From: Dolomedes plantarius | Taxonomy: Eukaryota > Arthropoda > Arachnida > Araneae > Dolomedidae | NCBI GenBank assembly: GCA_907164885.2 | Contig: OU015496.1 | Coordinates: 180,698,754-180,762,753 of the forward strand | Reading direction: 5' to 3' | Length of the DNA: 64,000 nucleotides | Shown here: in pieces, positions 13,165-27,183 of the stretch | Layout of the letters: each line of letters starts with the position of its first letter | Position numbering within the stretch: position 1 is the stretch's first letter | Notes under the pieces: model-generated | Told to the model about the DNA's origin: nothing | Databases searched by the model: none | What the model saw: the letters and a program-made list of their open reading frames with translations, nothing else | Program-made: the position numbers and the translations under genes

Positions 13165-14271
13165 GCTGCTTTCAATGGTAATATCACACATCGGGTTTTC
13201 TTTTAAGAAAAGCGAAAGTCAAGCGTAAACGCTAACCGTTTTTGTTCCAAATCTCTTCTGTATCCCAAACAAATGTTAGACTGTGCGGTTTTCAGCAGCC
13301 CGTCAATTCTCAGAGACGTCAACGGCATTTCTTCGTACCCTCCCTTACATGGGGGCGACTGTTGAATTGTTATCTAAGATTCCCATCTGCTAAATGCGCT
13401 GTGGAGAACTTCTGGGTGATTTAGCAAAAAGCTTGTGCTGGAACTGGCTGAAAATACATCGATGGAATGGAGAAATCAGTAAAAGAGATCTATATATCTG
13501 CTGTCTAGAAAATGGAGGAGAGGGGGGGGGGGGGGCAAATCTGGGATGTAGAAGTTGATAATTAAGAAATGGAATCGTCTTTCATCTTAAGCGTAACGGA
13601 ATCGTGCGGGCCCAGACCTCTTCAAATAATTTGAGGCCCATTATCTTCAAATCAATCTGGCCTAAACATACTAATAAATCTTTTACTAACGAGGGCTAGA
13701 GATTGCGTGTTCAAATGAAAAGGAAATTATAGTCACAAGGCAGAAATTAAAATTTGAACAAATTGTGCTGGCTTATACAACCTTTTAATCATAGGTAAGA
13801 GATCAAAAAGACACGAATACTACAAAATAATAATAATAATAATAATAATTCTAAGACTGCTAAAATTTGAGGGTTTTTTTTGTTAAAAATAAAATTTCTT
13901 TACATTGATCACTTTTCTAACGGGAAAGGACTCAAGTATATTTTGAAAAATCAAAAGAACCGTTAAATATATTTTGTTTGGTACATTTCAGTCCTGGCGA
14001 CATGAGGAGGACTTGCATGGCTACCCTTAAGTCGGCTGGCTGTGTAAAAGGAATGACTAGCACTGAACGTATTTCCCCTTATCCGGGAGGTACATCATTT
14101 GACATCTCAGATCTTCAGTCCCTATGTTAACCATGGGAACTTCTCTATAAGTATTTTCTAATCGCATATTACCAAATAAATATTTTAACGTAGGATTGCG
14201 CAGTGGCGTAGAGAGCATAACTGGCGCACGATATCTTTTTGGCGCCTCCCCCCGAAAAACATATAGTAATA
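13165..14271. other. no recognisable feature
   Basis: Contains a G-run near 13521 and an (AAT)n tract near 13826-13848. No gene supported. Confidence 0.5.
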
Positions 14272-15953
14272 CAGGTAACCTTCCTATAACACGGTAGATA
14301 GGTTCCTAGAAAATGCCGTGTTGTGTGATGGTGCATATACATTGGTACAGAGTTCTCTCCCCGACTCCTGTCATCACATTAGTCACGGTAACATTAGACA
14401 CGGTATTTAGAACCACCCCCATTTCCGCCCGCAAGATTTCTTTGATGTGGTGTGTCCCCCGACCCCGCTCGACACCATTTGACCCGCTGACCCCCCCACT
14501 CTTTCTTTGATGGACCGCCAGAGGAGGCGATCCACGCATAGTAGAGAGTACAGAGAGACATAAATCACTGGCAGATGCAGAGAACTCTGTACCAATCTGT
14601 ATGCGCTATTAAACCGTGTTATAGGATACCCAGAGCCAGTACAAAAAGGGGGTTACGTTCCGAAAACTTATTAAAAGCAAATATATTTTTTTTAAAATTC
14701 CATATAAACAACCTAATTTTTATGAAAAATATAAATGTATGTATAACACAAAACGAAAAGAAACAAAAAATATTATTTTCACGTAATGCAACCTTATTTT
14801 AATAAATTTCTTCACTGTCGCTGCTCAGTACAATCGAACGAGAACTTTTTTTCGGTTGAACGATGTCACCTTCACTTTCAGAACCTTTTTCTTCATTTAT
14901 ATATTTTGCACCTTCTTATCCTCTTTAAAAAATACAGTCGAACCTCCATATATCGAAGTAGCAAAATGCCGGAAAAAAATTCGATATATAGAAATTTCGA
15001 TATATAGAATTGATCTTAGTTTTATCATAATTCTCCTAAAACATTAAAATTAAAGCTAATTTTCGTATAAGAAACTCCATTTTCAATTTATATGCGAATC
15101 ACATTAAATGAAAATTAATAACTAAAAAATAAATTAATGTGAAAGATTTATTGCGTACTATATACCTTTAAAAAAACAATAATCTAGTTAGTGGTTACAG
15201 TGATCACAGTTACATTCTTTTTTTAAAAAAAACTACGAATATCTTGCTGAACAGCCAGTTTTGTGGAAAGTTCCTCAAAGAAATGCTCGTATTTATTCAG
15301 TCTATTAAAATCTTCATCAGGGATGTTTTCCACGAATTGAAGTCCGCGAAGTATTGTTTCAAAAGCCAAAAATTGTGAGATTTTATTCTAAAGTGGAATA
15401 AAATCTCCCAATATGTCGTGAAAAAAATTTCGATATATAGAGATTTTTTCGATATATAGAAACAGTTTTTCTATGTAATGAACATGGAGATTTGCTAAGA
15501 GTTCGATACATAGAAAATTTTGATATAGGGAAGTTCGATATATGGAGGTTCGACTGTATCTAATTTTGGTTTGTTTGCAGGTTCTTGCAAGGGCGTTCGT
15601 CCACGTGGGGGTATTACGTCACACGTGTAAACTGCGCATGACGCTTTCCGCTATGGCATCGGAATAGCGTTATAAATGAATAAATTATAATTTGTTTATA
15701 CATTTTCATGTAAAGCCACTATAGTTCGTTATTCCTTCCTGTCATTATTTTAAGGAATTTTATTTTTTGAATGTGTTAACCAAAAATCATGTTATCTAGT
15801 GCTGTAGAAGTACAGTGTTGTACAAAGGTATTCGACATTTTTTTTTTATCGTGTTAGAGGGAAACCGTGTTACACGAGGGTTCCCGCAATTTTCCTATCG
15901 TGTTAGAGCGAAACCGTGTTGTAAGATGCCGTGCTGTAGGAGGGCTGCCTGTA
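14272..15953. mobile_element. pogo-like inverted-repeat element
   Basis: Ends are caggtaaccttcctataaca and its imperfect inverse (gctgtaggagggctgcctg), with TA on each side. Internal variants of the end motif (accgtgttataggat, cgtgttagagcgaaaccgtg) suggest decay or subrepeats. No transposase could be read. A second Tigger-like element (14935-15555) lies inside it. Confidence 0.6.
14935..15555. mobile_element. Tigger-like MITE (nested)
   Basis: Ends cagtcgaacctccatatatc and gatatatggaggttcgactg are exact inverse partners with TA duplications outside. The internal cgatatatag motif repeats several times near both ends. No coding capacity. Confidence 0.8.
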
Positions 15954-16102
15954 TAATATAAAGAATTAGTTAAAAGGGTCTTTTGGCGCCAATCTGCGAG
16001 TGGCGCCCGGGTAATCGTGTACTTGTATGGAATTTATTTTAAAATCTGAATTTTCCCGCAAATGATGAGTTTATTATATTTTTTATCAATTAATTTTCGC
16101 TA

Positions 16103-16170
16103 CAGTGACCACTCGGTATAAAGAACTTTTTCTATGGAACGCGGAGGGTCGTTATACCGAGCACCGACTG
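16103..16170. mobile_element. 68-bp Tigger-like mini-element
   Basis: cagtgaccactcggtata at the left and tataccgagcaccgactg at the right are inverse partners, flanked by TA. It is reduced to little more than its inverted repeats. Confidence 0.65.
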
Positions 16171-16179
16171 TATTATAAT

Positions 16180-16221
<42 letters not shown>
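16171..16221. repeat. (AAT)n microsatellite
   Basis: A tandem AAT/ATT trinucleotide tract immediately after the mini-element. Confidence 0.9.
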
Positions 16222-17553
16222 CACTATTATTATAACTTAAGACGGTGCAGCAAATGGCCTCGCAAATCTCCTACTACAACCATGTTAAACGACGGAATAT
16301 TTTCAAATCATTAATTTTCTAATCATTCACTAACAAATGTGTATTTTGGAATCTTGTTTTATGCATCTTAAAGAGGAAATATGAGTTAACAACGTGAAGT
16401 TTTTCAAATTTTGAAATATTTAGTAATTAATATTTTACAGTTAATGTAGAAAAGATCTTGTAAAATATCAATGATTTTATTATTTGTTGCCACTAAAAGA
16501 TAAAATTATTTCTTTTAAAAGTTATCTTAAAAAAATAAAGATATTTTGAATAATGCGTGCTCTGCATTTAGACGTAAAAATAAGGAACACAGATTTAAAA
16601 AAAAAAAACTTAAAAATATGCATTTGTGTTCATGTGTAGTTTGAAAAATATCAGTCTAACTTAGCATATATATTGAAGACCTACGAGGCAAACTGTTACT
16701 CAACAAAATCATATTCCCAATAATAATTTAAAAAAAAAATAACGTTGTAAACGGATACTGAAATTTCAAAAAGTTTTCTTCACATTCAAGTTTTAATATT
16801 TTGAAAATTTTTTTTTGTTGGTTTGTTTCACATTCACAGGAGTATCCACCATAACTTTGGGAATCAATTTCCCAGTAAATTGGTAGTTTATAGAAAATTT
16901 TTTAAAAAGTCCAAAGCCTATGTAAAAATTCCTTTACAACAAGAATTCTTCATTTTGTTCATTTATTACAGTTATTTATTTTCATTTTATTACGAAATCT
17001 ATTCTTAATTTTGTTAACTAGATCCTATTGACAATATGAAAAAGAAATCAAATTGCCGTTTAAATATCTCTTGAAATTTCAGCATGTTAAACAACGAAAA
17101 AAAATCGCTGCAGTGATTTCAACTTTAAATAAAGTTAAAGTTACTTGGATAAGAAAAAAAACTTTTTGTAAACATAATAATTATCGGATAGTTTAAAAGA
17201 AAACTTCGTCACAATATTCAACAGGTGTCGAAGTATGTTTTACCAAATAGTAGTAATTGAATCGGTATTTTCATCGTTTTTGTCACATTAGGGGTGACGG
17301 GACCCTTCAATCGTCCTAAATACTTTCGAAAGGCTTTCAAACTTACAATTTTCAATCCGCGAGGAGATGGCAATTTTTTTTAACTGTCGCACACACGTGA
17401 ATTTGATACATTTGCAGTATTGACACGATCCTACTAACCCGATAGTTTAATCTGGGAATATGCATCTTGTATCACCATAGGAATGCTTAAATATTCAGCT
17501 ATTTTGTAAATCGCCCTTTTTAAGTCTTTCGTCTGTACGTTTAAATAATAAAA
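16222..17553. other. no recognisable feature
   Basis: AT-rich sequence. No gene or bounded repeat recognised. Confidence 0.5.
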
Positions 17554-18008
17554 CAGTAAAACCTGGTTTATCCGGCTCTCATTGATCCGGATCAGATTTA
17601 TAGACATTATTTTTATTTGATGTTCACATTAGATAATAATTTTTAACTATGACAGCAAGAACGTAACTACAATATTCGCTTTTTAGTTTGATTCAATGTA
17701 CAGTTCCTGCATAGATTGTACAATAAATTATGGTAATAAAATGCTTTTTGTTGAATTTAACAAAGCTTTACTAGACTTACCAATTCTTTGTTAAGAAATG
17801 ATGTGAAAAGTTATTTTTGTGTTATTTAATGTCTTGTAAACAATACTATGTAATTTTGTTACAAAATGTAGTCTATTATCGTAATAAACGGTCTGCTTAG
17901 TTAAGGATTTTGTTTTGCTTATTACCTATATTACCCAGATTATCCGGATTTTCGATTCTCTTGATTGCCTGTGGTCCCAGTTAGTCCGGATAAACGAGGT
18001 TTTACTCT
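17554..18008. mobile_element. Tigger-like MITE
   Basis: The left end cagtaaaacctggtttatcc pairs with the inverse of ggataaacgaggttttact at the right end. The subterminal 'atccggat' motif recurs near both ends. No transposase remains. Confidence 0.7.
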
Positions 18009-18379
18009 AATAGTAATAAAAATAACATCATCACTTAGTTTTGGGATAAACCACTTCCTATTTCTGAAAAAAAGAACTAGAAAACCTTGAATGCTTATTG
18101 TAGTTTCTTTAATAATGCTTTTATCTGTTGTGATGATCTAGTAATTTACTCGTTTTTGCTTTCCAAACCAAATAGATTTTGCCCTCAACGTTTTTAAAAG
18201 TATTATTTACAAATTTTAATCACTTTAGAGGGGAAAAAATTTAGAGAAATTTTTTTCTTCAGGGAAGAAATTGTTTACTCTAAATCAAGATTTTCGAAGA
18301 CAGTTCAATGAAAACCAAAAAAAGGAACGCTGTAGAAAATTTCATAGAGCTATCTTACAAGGAGGTTTAGACATTCCAT

Positions 18380-19980
18380 TTTAAGGGGACTCGGTACCCT
18401 TTGAAGGAAAATTTTTGCAGAATTATATTTACCTATAGTATACACATACTATTATAGGTAATACTTAAACAAACTGATTTTAACAAGAGTAAAAATTATT
18501 TTGTGGGTAAAATTTGAGTAATTTAAATTTTTTTTTAAAAATTAAAGAATTTAAAAAATTGCTTTTCTCCTTTAGTTATCAAAATTCTAACATGATTTTT
18601 TTATTAGATCTTTATGACATTATACTTTATAGTTCTAAGGATCGATTTTACATATAATGAATTAGTTTCTGAGAAAAAAAATAAAATGTACAAGTGTAGG
18701 CAAAAAAGCAGCAAAAAACATGGTTTCCTCAACATTTCGATTTTTCTTTTTTTTCTTTTAATTATATTGTAAAATACCTCCCAAATTTTATTAAATACAT
18801 TATATTAAACATACAAAAAAATAATGGAGTCATTTGACATATATTTGTAGACGTAGTCGTGTTTTAAACACAGTAAAACGTCAAAAACAGCAAACTGAGA
18901 AAAATCCATTTAAAGATTTAAGCACTGAAAAAACTGTATATACCTATTCCAGTTTTCGTAATATTAATGTCGTTATGTTGCTACTTATATATCTTTAAAA
19001 TTATAGCCATTTTCTTTGAAAAGGGGAACATCTAGTTTTAATTAGAGGCTTTTATTAAAAACTTATCCAAACAGAAATAATGAGAGAAGTGGTGAAAAAT
19101 GAGAATAACAATTTAAATATCTTTCTTTGAGTGCTTTTAAATACTTATAAATATTATTACAAGACATTTGTAATAAAGATTTATAGCATAAATTAATAGT
19201 TTCGTTAAGAATTTTAAAATTTAAGTTGCAATGGTTCATCAACAGAGTCCACAAACCTCGGTCATAACACTTGACGATTTTAAAAACATCCTGCTCATTA
19301 TGTAACGCCGCCTCTCTTTCTGGATAGTTGTTCTCTTTTACGAATAGCATTTTTTATAATTTACGGGTAAGTTGGTACTTTGCATTATTATGCCTTTTCC
19401 GAAGCAAAAATTTTCGTGAATGCAATACAACACCAAATTTTTCTTGGAATGACCTGTATTCATTCCTAGTGTCTTTTGTACTTCTCTTATTGTATACATT
19501 GTACCCGTATTAAATTCGCAAACTGCTGTTGTTGCAGAGTTTTACACTTTGTTTATTAGGAAATATTTCTGTAGGGAACTTTGCCCAAATCACACTGTGC
19601 AAACTGTCATCAGTATTTTGAGTTCCACAACGTACACATATTTCCAGAAGTTCGCTAGATGCAAGTCGTTGACATACTGGTAGAATTTTGGGAAGAAATA
19701 CTTCATTTATTGCGGTCCCTACTCTTATTTTGTGACTATCTGGGTCATCCCGGGGGTTATTTGTAATTTAGGGAGGACATTTTAGAATAAAAGGAATGTA
19801 AATACTAACGTGGGCGTGGCATTTAAAGGGCTGACGAGATAATGCAAGGTATTTTTCATACACTTACAATCGTCAGATCATCTCAAAACTTTGTACCAAT
19901 ATACTAGAGGTGTCAAAGTATTTTTTTTAACAAAAAATTGAAAAATCGATATTTTCATAAGGGTACCAAGTCCCCTTAAA
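18380..19980 (-). mobile_element. Mutator-like DNA transposon remnant
   Basis: Inverted ends ttaaggggactcggtaccct (18381-18400) and agggtaccaagtccccttaa (about 19960-19979) bound 1.6 kb that contains a transposase relic on the minus strand (19340-19730). A target-site duplication was not recognised. Both the ends and the coding relic support a DNA transposon. Confidence 0.6.
19340..19730 (-). pseudogene. Mutator-like transposase C-terminal relic
   Basis: On the minus strand a frame of about 55 codons (roughly 19558-19725) runs LPKILPVCQRLASSELLEIC and then CGTQNTDDSLHSVIWAKFP. This matches the pattern of the C-terminal part of Mutator-like transposase-domain proteins of animals, in which a TQN-x-N/D-x-S-x-x-x-x-W block is followed by a P-K/T-x-x-F block. 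It continues with stops and frameshifts toward 19340. The catalytic DDE region is not recognisable. Confidence 0.55.
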
Positions 19981-21378
19981 ATAAGGGATAAACATTGCAG
20001 CATGAAAAAGGCTGTATTTGGCAATGTAATCATCCCGAAACATGCGGTTTGCATTTTTTTATTCTAAAAACGCTATAGCATGTTTTAAACTAAGAAAATA
20101 AAAATGTGTTAATTCCTGCGTCTCGGGCCCCCTTTATAAACTTACATTTAATATTTATTATTATTTGAGGCACCCCTCTTTGACACTTTTCCGCAGTTCG
20201 CAATCTGCACGCTGGCGGTTATCTGGTTTCCCGATAACCGCCTCTGAATCATTCTTACAACCCATAAATATAAGATCGTCTCCACAGTATATTTCCCACC
20301 CTTTTGCAGTTTCATTCTTTCGCGAGTCATTTTGGTTTAGAAACAAGCAGCAGAAATTTTAACACCTCGTTTTTCCTTGGCATGTTGACAGACGGCAACT
20401 GATCTCCCCTACAGAGGATGCAGATACTGGATTGGGGTAAAGGTCTTGGAAATTTATAGTGGGGGGGAGAGAGAGTGAAGTAACAAGAATTTTCTCTGGA
20501 ATTCTGCTTGAAAATCGTTTGCGGCTGTTTTCAGCAGAGCCTTGTCATCACTTTCTTTGATACATACTGGAGAGGGATATTCAGGTAGAATGGCTGACAG
20601 GACTTAAAAAAAAGAAAGAAAAAAAATTTAAGAATGACCTTGTAAGAAACTTGTGTATTTATTTACTTGAGTATATGTATTACTTGTTACAAGTGTATAT
20701 ATTTACGTATTCACATAAACAATACAAACAGACACAAAAATTTGAATCCAACTAAAAATGATCATTTTTGAAAGATAAAATTCTTAGAAGCACATCATGA
20801 TAGGTGCTTACAATTTTTATGTTCTTTGAAAATTTGTATATCGCTGTAGTTTGCTCACGGTTTCAACTCAAACTGTTTTGAAACAAATACTTCGCCCAAC
20901 GATATTTTTGATCGAGACACCAACGATAAGTAATTGTTACTATAATACGAATAGGTTTCACGTTTTCCACTACACATCTATGCATTGGAAAATATTTCAA
21001 ACATCAGTTTTATCAACGATCAATTTCTGGAAATTTCATTAAAACATCAAAGTGAAAAATATTTAGAACACAATGAAAAGCCAATTTTCTGTTGTTATCT
21101 ATTTCTTTTAACCTAATGACTTATAAGTAGACAGTTCCAGAAGAAGGTACAACTGCACTACAATTCAGCAACAAACTGAAGTTTATTTTAAACTCGACTT
21201 CGAAATACAATTAAAGTTTGGGAGTAAAAAAACCCTGGTTTACAAAATCCTACTCAGTTACTCCTCCTGCTTAGAGCTCACGCTAGTAAAGGCGCGTATC
21301 CAGAGGATAAGGAAGGGTGGGTGGGTGCCCAGGGTACAGGGGCACTCCCCTCTTGCTTGAAGTAGGTTCATCATAAAC
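19981..21378. other. no supported gene
   Basis: A small inverted repeat (gcggttatc / gataaccgc) lies near 20212-20238. Short open frames on both strands show no known domain. Confidence 0.45.
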
Positions 21379-21543
21379 CAGTGGCGTAGCGAGGGGGGGC
21401 AAGGGGGTCTATCATGTCCCGGGAACAATTCGCAAAGGGGCACCAAATTGTCTCCAAGACCATTGAACCATTTGGTCCCCAAGACCAGGGGGGGGGGCGC
21501 CAAAAAGGTATCGTGCCCCGGGCACCAGCTGTGCTCGCTACTC
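21379..21543. mobile_element. hAT-like MITE fragment
   Basis: Starts cagtggcgtagcgag, a common hAT-type MITE end, and closes with a partly matching inverse (gctcgctactcc). The interior has two G-runs and the word tgtcccggg / tgccccggg. The open frames here come from this GC-rich repeat. Confidence 0.45.
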
Positions 21544-22460
21544 CAATTCCATAAACAAAAGATCCGTGAATTTTTAAAAAAAAGAAGAAGAAAACTTGAA
21601 CAGTACTCATCGCATCACATAATGAGCAACATAGTATCAGAATTAAATTTTTGCGATATATACAAGATTTTTTTGCGGATCGTCGTGACTTGATGTATAA
21701 ATGTCTCGTTGAATTACTGCATGAAGGGAGAGGTGGCTCGTACTTACATCTTGTTTAATATGACATATTTACAATAATAATAATATACAGGAGTTCGTTC
21801 CGTAGAACCATCGTCACATCGATTAGAGAGAGCGGGCACATAACATACTCCAAATTTGAGACCTCAGTCCCTCGATTCTCCGAGCTTTCCCAGTACGTCA
21901 ATACATAATCAAAGTTCAGTCTATAATGCTCCTGTTGTCTCGTTCATTTATCACCTTCCTTGGAAAATTCTCGTACGTTCTACCGCACCACGTGTAATAT
22001 TTATCATGCTTACCAGGAGTCACCTTTTCATTCCTTTGTCGGCAGACCCCTTTTCTGCGGTTAAGTATTCACAGTCTTTTGTCTGTCTCGTTATCTAGGC
22101 TCTCCCATTCTTACGTCGCCTCTCTTCCTGCGCTAGCGAACTTTTGCTTAACTATTCTAAATGAGGTGTCCATTCCATTAAGTATCGAAATTGTCCTCTT
22201 TTAAAAGATTATTTGAGTTGTTAATGGTCCTGTCGATCATGCTTAAACTAGTCACATCTTTCACAATTGAGAATCAGTCAGGTGCGAGCCTGACATTTTT
22301 ATTCCGATATTTTCATATACAATTTTCCCCAAATAACATAGTTGCGTTACTGTTACATCTAATGGAAGGTAATAAGAGTTTAAAAGTATGTAAACCCCAA
22401 ATAGAATGAATAGCAAAAATTGAATGAATAAATGTAAAGTTTCAATCATCCGTGTTGTTC
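21544..22460. other. no recognisable feature
   Basis: Unremarkable sequence with no supported gene or repeat boundary. Confidence 0.5.
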
Positions 22461-22630
<170 letters not shown>

Positions 22631-22865
22631 AATGGAACAGGCCATCACACCTCCCCCCGAATTGTAGAATGGAACTGGCCATCACTGATCTCCCACCAGA
22701 CGTTAACAGAAGCGACCTCTACCGACTACGACGGAATATATATAGCAGTTCTTCACTGGAAGCAGAAGCGATTCCTTGGACGACGGTTCCTTCGTTTACT
22801 GTTCGTAGTAACCCTGAGTCAGGTGGATGGATTTTAACGAATTTTAATGGATATGACTCCGTCGA

Positions 22866-23000
22866 GGACGCTAAAGACGTTAGCTTTCATTTCTTAGTAT
22901 GTGTAATTGCATTAATTGTTCGTGTTTCGTCATTAAATGTGATTATATGTGAGTTGCATCATTCTTCTCGACCGCTCACCATTGCCCATTCTGACCGCCC
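22866..23000 (+). repeat. el3 5' LTR, conserved portion
   Basis: 135 bp from ggacgctaaagacgtt to ctgaccgccc, repeated at 25872-26006. The true LTR probably extends left toward about 22640 and a little right toward 23012, but only this part is shared with the 3' copy. Confidence 0.7.
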
Positions 23001-23261
23001 CACAATTATTCAGAAGTGGGATTTCGAAGAAGTGAGATTCGAAGCAATGTGAACTATAAACTTTTGCGTGGATCCAGGTGGAAAGATGTTGATTGAAGAT
23101 TAATTTAAGACGATTAAGGAAGAAATACGACCTTGTTTACGTACCGACTTTTTATGTGGATTCAAGACTGAAGTCAAGATCGATAGCGTTTGTTTCATCC
23201 GTGGATATCTTGCTGGTTTCGAGACGAGATTCTATTTTCAACGCGGTGAGTAAATACGATT

Positions 23262-24509
23262 TTGTCTTTTAAAATGAAGTTAAATGATATTGATGAAATT
23301 AGCAATGCACTGAGGAATACGAAATCTACGAAAATAAAACTGTTACATAAATTCATTTTTGGTTCTGATGGTGACCAGAAAAATAGAGATAGGGTTAGAA
23401 GTTTTACTGGTTTTGAATTTAAATCAAATGATCCAAAATTTAAATCGAAATTAAAATCTATAGAAGTAGCACTTTCGATTAACGAACTAATCAGTATTTG
23501 CGACATTTTGAAAGTTCCATTTGATGGGGACAAAAGCGAAATATCCGGAAGAATATTAACATTGTTATGTGATATTTCTTTGCTTGCTTAAAATATCAAG
23601 GACACTGAACTGTCAGAATCAGAAAACGAAATAGAAAGTGTTAATGAAGTTCAAGGAAATGATTCATCAGTGCAATGCGAAAGTGTTAATGAGGTTCAAA
23701 GAAATGATTCGTCGATGCAATGCGAAAGTAATAATGAAGTTCAAATGCCTGTTAAGAACTGTGTTAAAAATGTATTTGAAAACAAAACTCAATCTCTCCC
23801 AGTTAACTTTTCTGATATCGGAAGTGTTATTCCACCATTTTGTGCTGACTCGCACGAAAATGTTTTAGTGTGGGTAGAACAGTTTGAAAACGTTGCTCAG
23901 TTGTTTAATTTGTCTAATATTCAGAAGTTTATTTTTGCTAAGCGATAACTTGGTGGGAATGCCCTACTGTTTGTTAAAAGTGAAAGAGATGTCATGACGT
24001 GGGAAAAATTGAAACAAGTGCTGATAGATGAGTTTACTGTTGATATCAACTCAGCCAACTTGCATGAAATGTTAAGTAAGCGAAAAATTAAAGAATCTGA
24101 ATCTGTACAGGAATATTATTTTAAAATGAGAGAACTGAGTAATCAGGGTAAAATTGAAGACACGGCATTAATCCAATATGTTATAAGAGGTATAAATGAT
24201 AAACAGGAAAATAAACTAGTTTTATATGGATGTAAAAAATTCTACGAACTTAAAGAAAAACTGAAAATATATGAAATGATAAAAAATGACTCTCATAGAA
24301 ACAAAAATACTTTTGACGGGGTGAAACCTAAACATAAAAACTATGGTAATTCAAAACAAAATTTTGACAGTTCTGTTTCTCGTAACTTTAAGGTGTGCTA
24401 TAATTGTGGAGGTAGAAACCCTTTATCTAAATTTTGTATGCATAAAAACAACGGTCCGAAATGTTTTCGATGCTTATCTTTTGGACACAAGGCATCTGAG
24501 TGCCCCTAG
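23262..24509 (+). pseudogene. gag with DEK-like head (el3)
   Basis: One reading frame broken by stops at 23589-23591 and 23946-23948. Residues 1-109 form a domain with LLHKFIF, then FTGFEF, then LISICDILKVPFDGDKSEI, which resembles the DNA-binding pseudo-SAP/SAP region of the chromatin protein DEK. A Ser/Glu/Asn-rich linker follows, with a repeated ~14-codon unit (SVNEVQ..DSS..CE). Then come a capsid-like region and two zinc knuckles (CYNCGGRNPLSKFCMHK, CFRCLSFGHKASEC). The first knuckle deviates from the usual CX2CX4HX4C spacing. The start at 23262 keeps the DEK-like domain whole, and a second Met (23274) aligns better with the starts of el1 and el2. The stops make it non-functional. Confidence 0.75.
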
Positions 24510-25304
24510 ACCAGACCCAAATCCAAAACCAAGGGCAGATAATGTATCATCTCTTAATGTTAACGTTCATCCTAATTTGAATAAAATTGTGAAAACTGGA
24601 AACTTAAGTTTTAACTCAATCGGAAGTCAAGTTACTCTATTACGTAAAGTAATTTTTGATCCACTAAATAATAACCAGTTAAGACCATCATATTTAACTT
24701 GACAGGATTAGGTAAATGCAATATCAGACCCTTAGGTTATTTTACAAGTGAAATCGAAACTGATAATTTCAAATGCAGTACAAATATTTGCGTGGTTGAA
24801 AACGGCACAATGAATCATGATATAATCGTAGGACTTGATGTGCTTATGCAGGGTGAAACAGTTATAAGCGAAAACGGAATCATAATTCGAGATAAAAATC
24901 AGAGTGAAGAAGTTAACTCCTTCACAATTTTACCAGTAGATTTAACTTTTGGTGATATCGAACTTGATATTGCGCATGATATTCCTGAATTCTATAAAGA
25001 TGAAGTAAGCGAGATAGTTTTGAACTATAAGCCTATAAAAACGAAAACAACTAATGTAGAAATGAATATTCTCGTGAAGGATAAAGAGCCAATTTATCAT
25101 CGACCTCGTCGTTTACCATTCACTGAAAGGAAAACTGTTGAAACTCAGGTGGCTGAATGGATGGAGCATGGCATAGTCGAACCATGCTCTTCTGAGTATT
25201 CAAGTCCGATCGTATTAGTTAAGAAAAAAGATGGCACCCCTCGTGTATGCATCGATTACCGGAAATTAAATAAAATTATTGATAATACACAATTTATGAA
25301 TTAG
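24510..25304 (+). pseudogene. protease and N-terminal RT fragment (el3)
   Basis: After a frameshift just past gag, a retropepsin-like stretch reads FNSIGSQVTLLRK. The catalytic D-S/T-G triad has become S-I-G, so the protease would be dead. A second frame (24699-25304) continues with IIVGLDVL, the protease second half. Then comes the reverse-transcriptase finger region: RRLPF, VEPCSSEYSSPIVLVKKKDG and RVCIDYRKLNK, classic for Ty3/Gypsy. The frame then ends, and the YxDD core is missing. Confidence 0.8.
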
Positions 25305-25871
25305 AAGCTGTCGCTATTATAGAGGCTTTAAAAAAGTTTAGAATTTATTTGCAATGGATAAAAAAGAGTTGTCTACACGTGTTGCTCTTTGGGCTTTACT
25401 ACTACAGGAATTTGATTACGCTATTGAACATCGACCCGGAAGTGAAATGACTCATGTTGACGCCCTAAATAGATGCCCAATAAACACACTTTGCATTACT
25501 ATTGAAAATATCTTACCCAAACTTAGGTTACCTCAGGAAGAAGACAGTGTAACTAAAACAATTAAAAAACTATTGAAGGTTTCGAACTATGATAATTATT
25601 TTATGCGCAACGAAATTTTGTATAGGTTTATCGACGGTAAAGAGTTAATTGTTGTTCCCGAAAATATGCAAACTGAAATCATCAGAAATGCTCACGAAAA
25701 GGAACATATGGGAATTAAACATACTGAGAAACACTTAGAAGACAGGTATTTTATTCCAAAACTTAAATCAAAAATCGAGAAACTAATAGCTAATTGTGTA
25801 CATTGTATTTTAGTAAATCGTAAATGAGCCAAACAAGAGGGTTTTCTTCACCCCATTCATAAAGATGACTT
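25290..25871 (+). pseudogene. RNase H end and integrase zinc-binding fragment (el3)
   Basis: A short frame (YELEAVAIIEAL, from about 25292) is the RNase H region. It follows the reverse-transcriptase start directly, which defines an internal deletion near 25288. The frame 25354-25827 gives the RNase H/integrase linker (IEHRPGSEMTHVDALNRCP) and an HHCC-type integrase N-terminus (HEKEHMGIKHTEKHL ... NCVHC). The catalytic D,D-35-E core is absent, because sequence jumps from the zinc-binding domain to the LTR at about 25872. Confidence 0.75.
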
Positions 25872-27100
<1,229 letters not shown>

Positions 27101-27183
27101 TATATATATATATATATATATAATATTCTACCATTAATTATTTAGATAATTAATTTATTATCTAGACAATTAATTTTAACAGA

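Noticed and set aside
14306..14595. Overlapping open frames around 14.3-14.6 kb
   Set aside because: Three frames on two strands overlap within the pogo-like repeat and none shows a domain.
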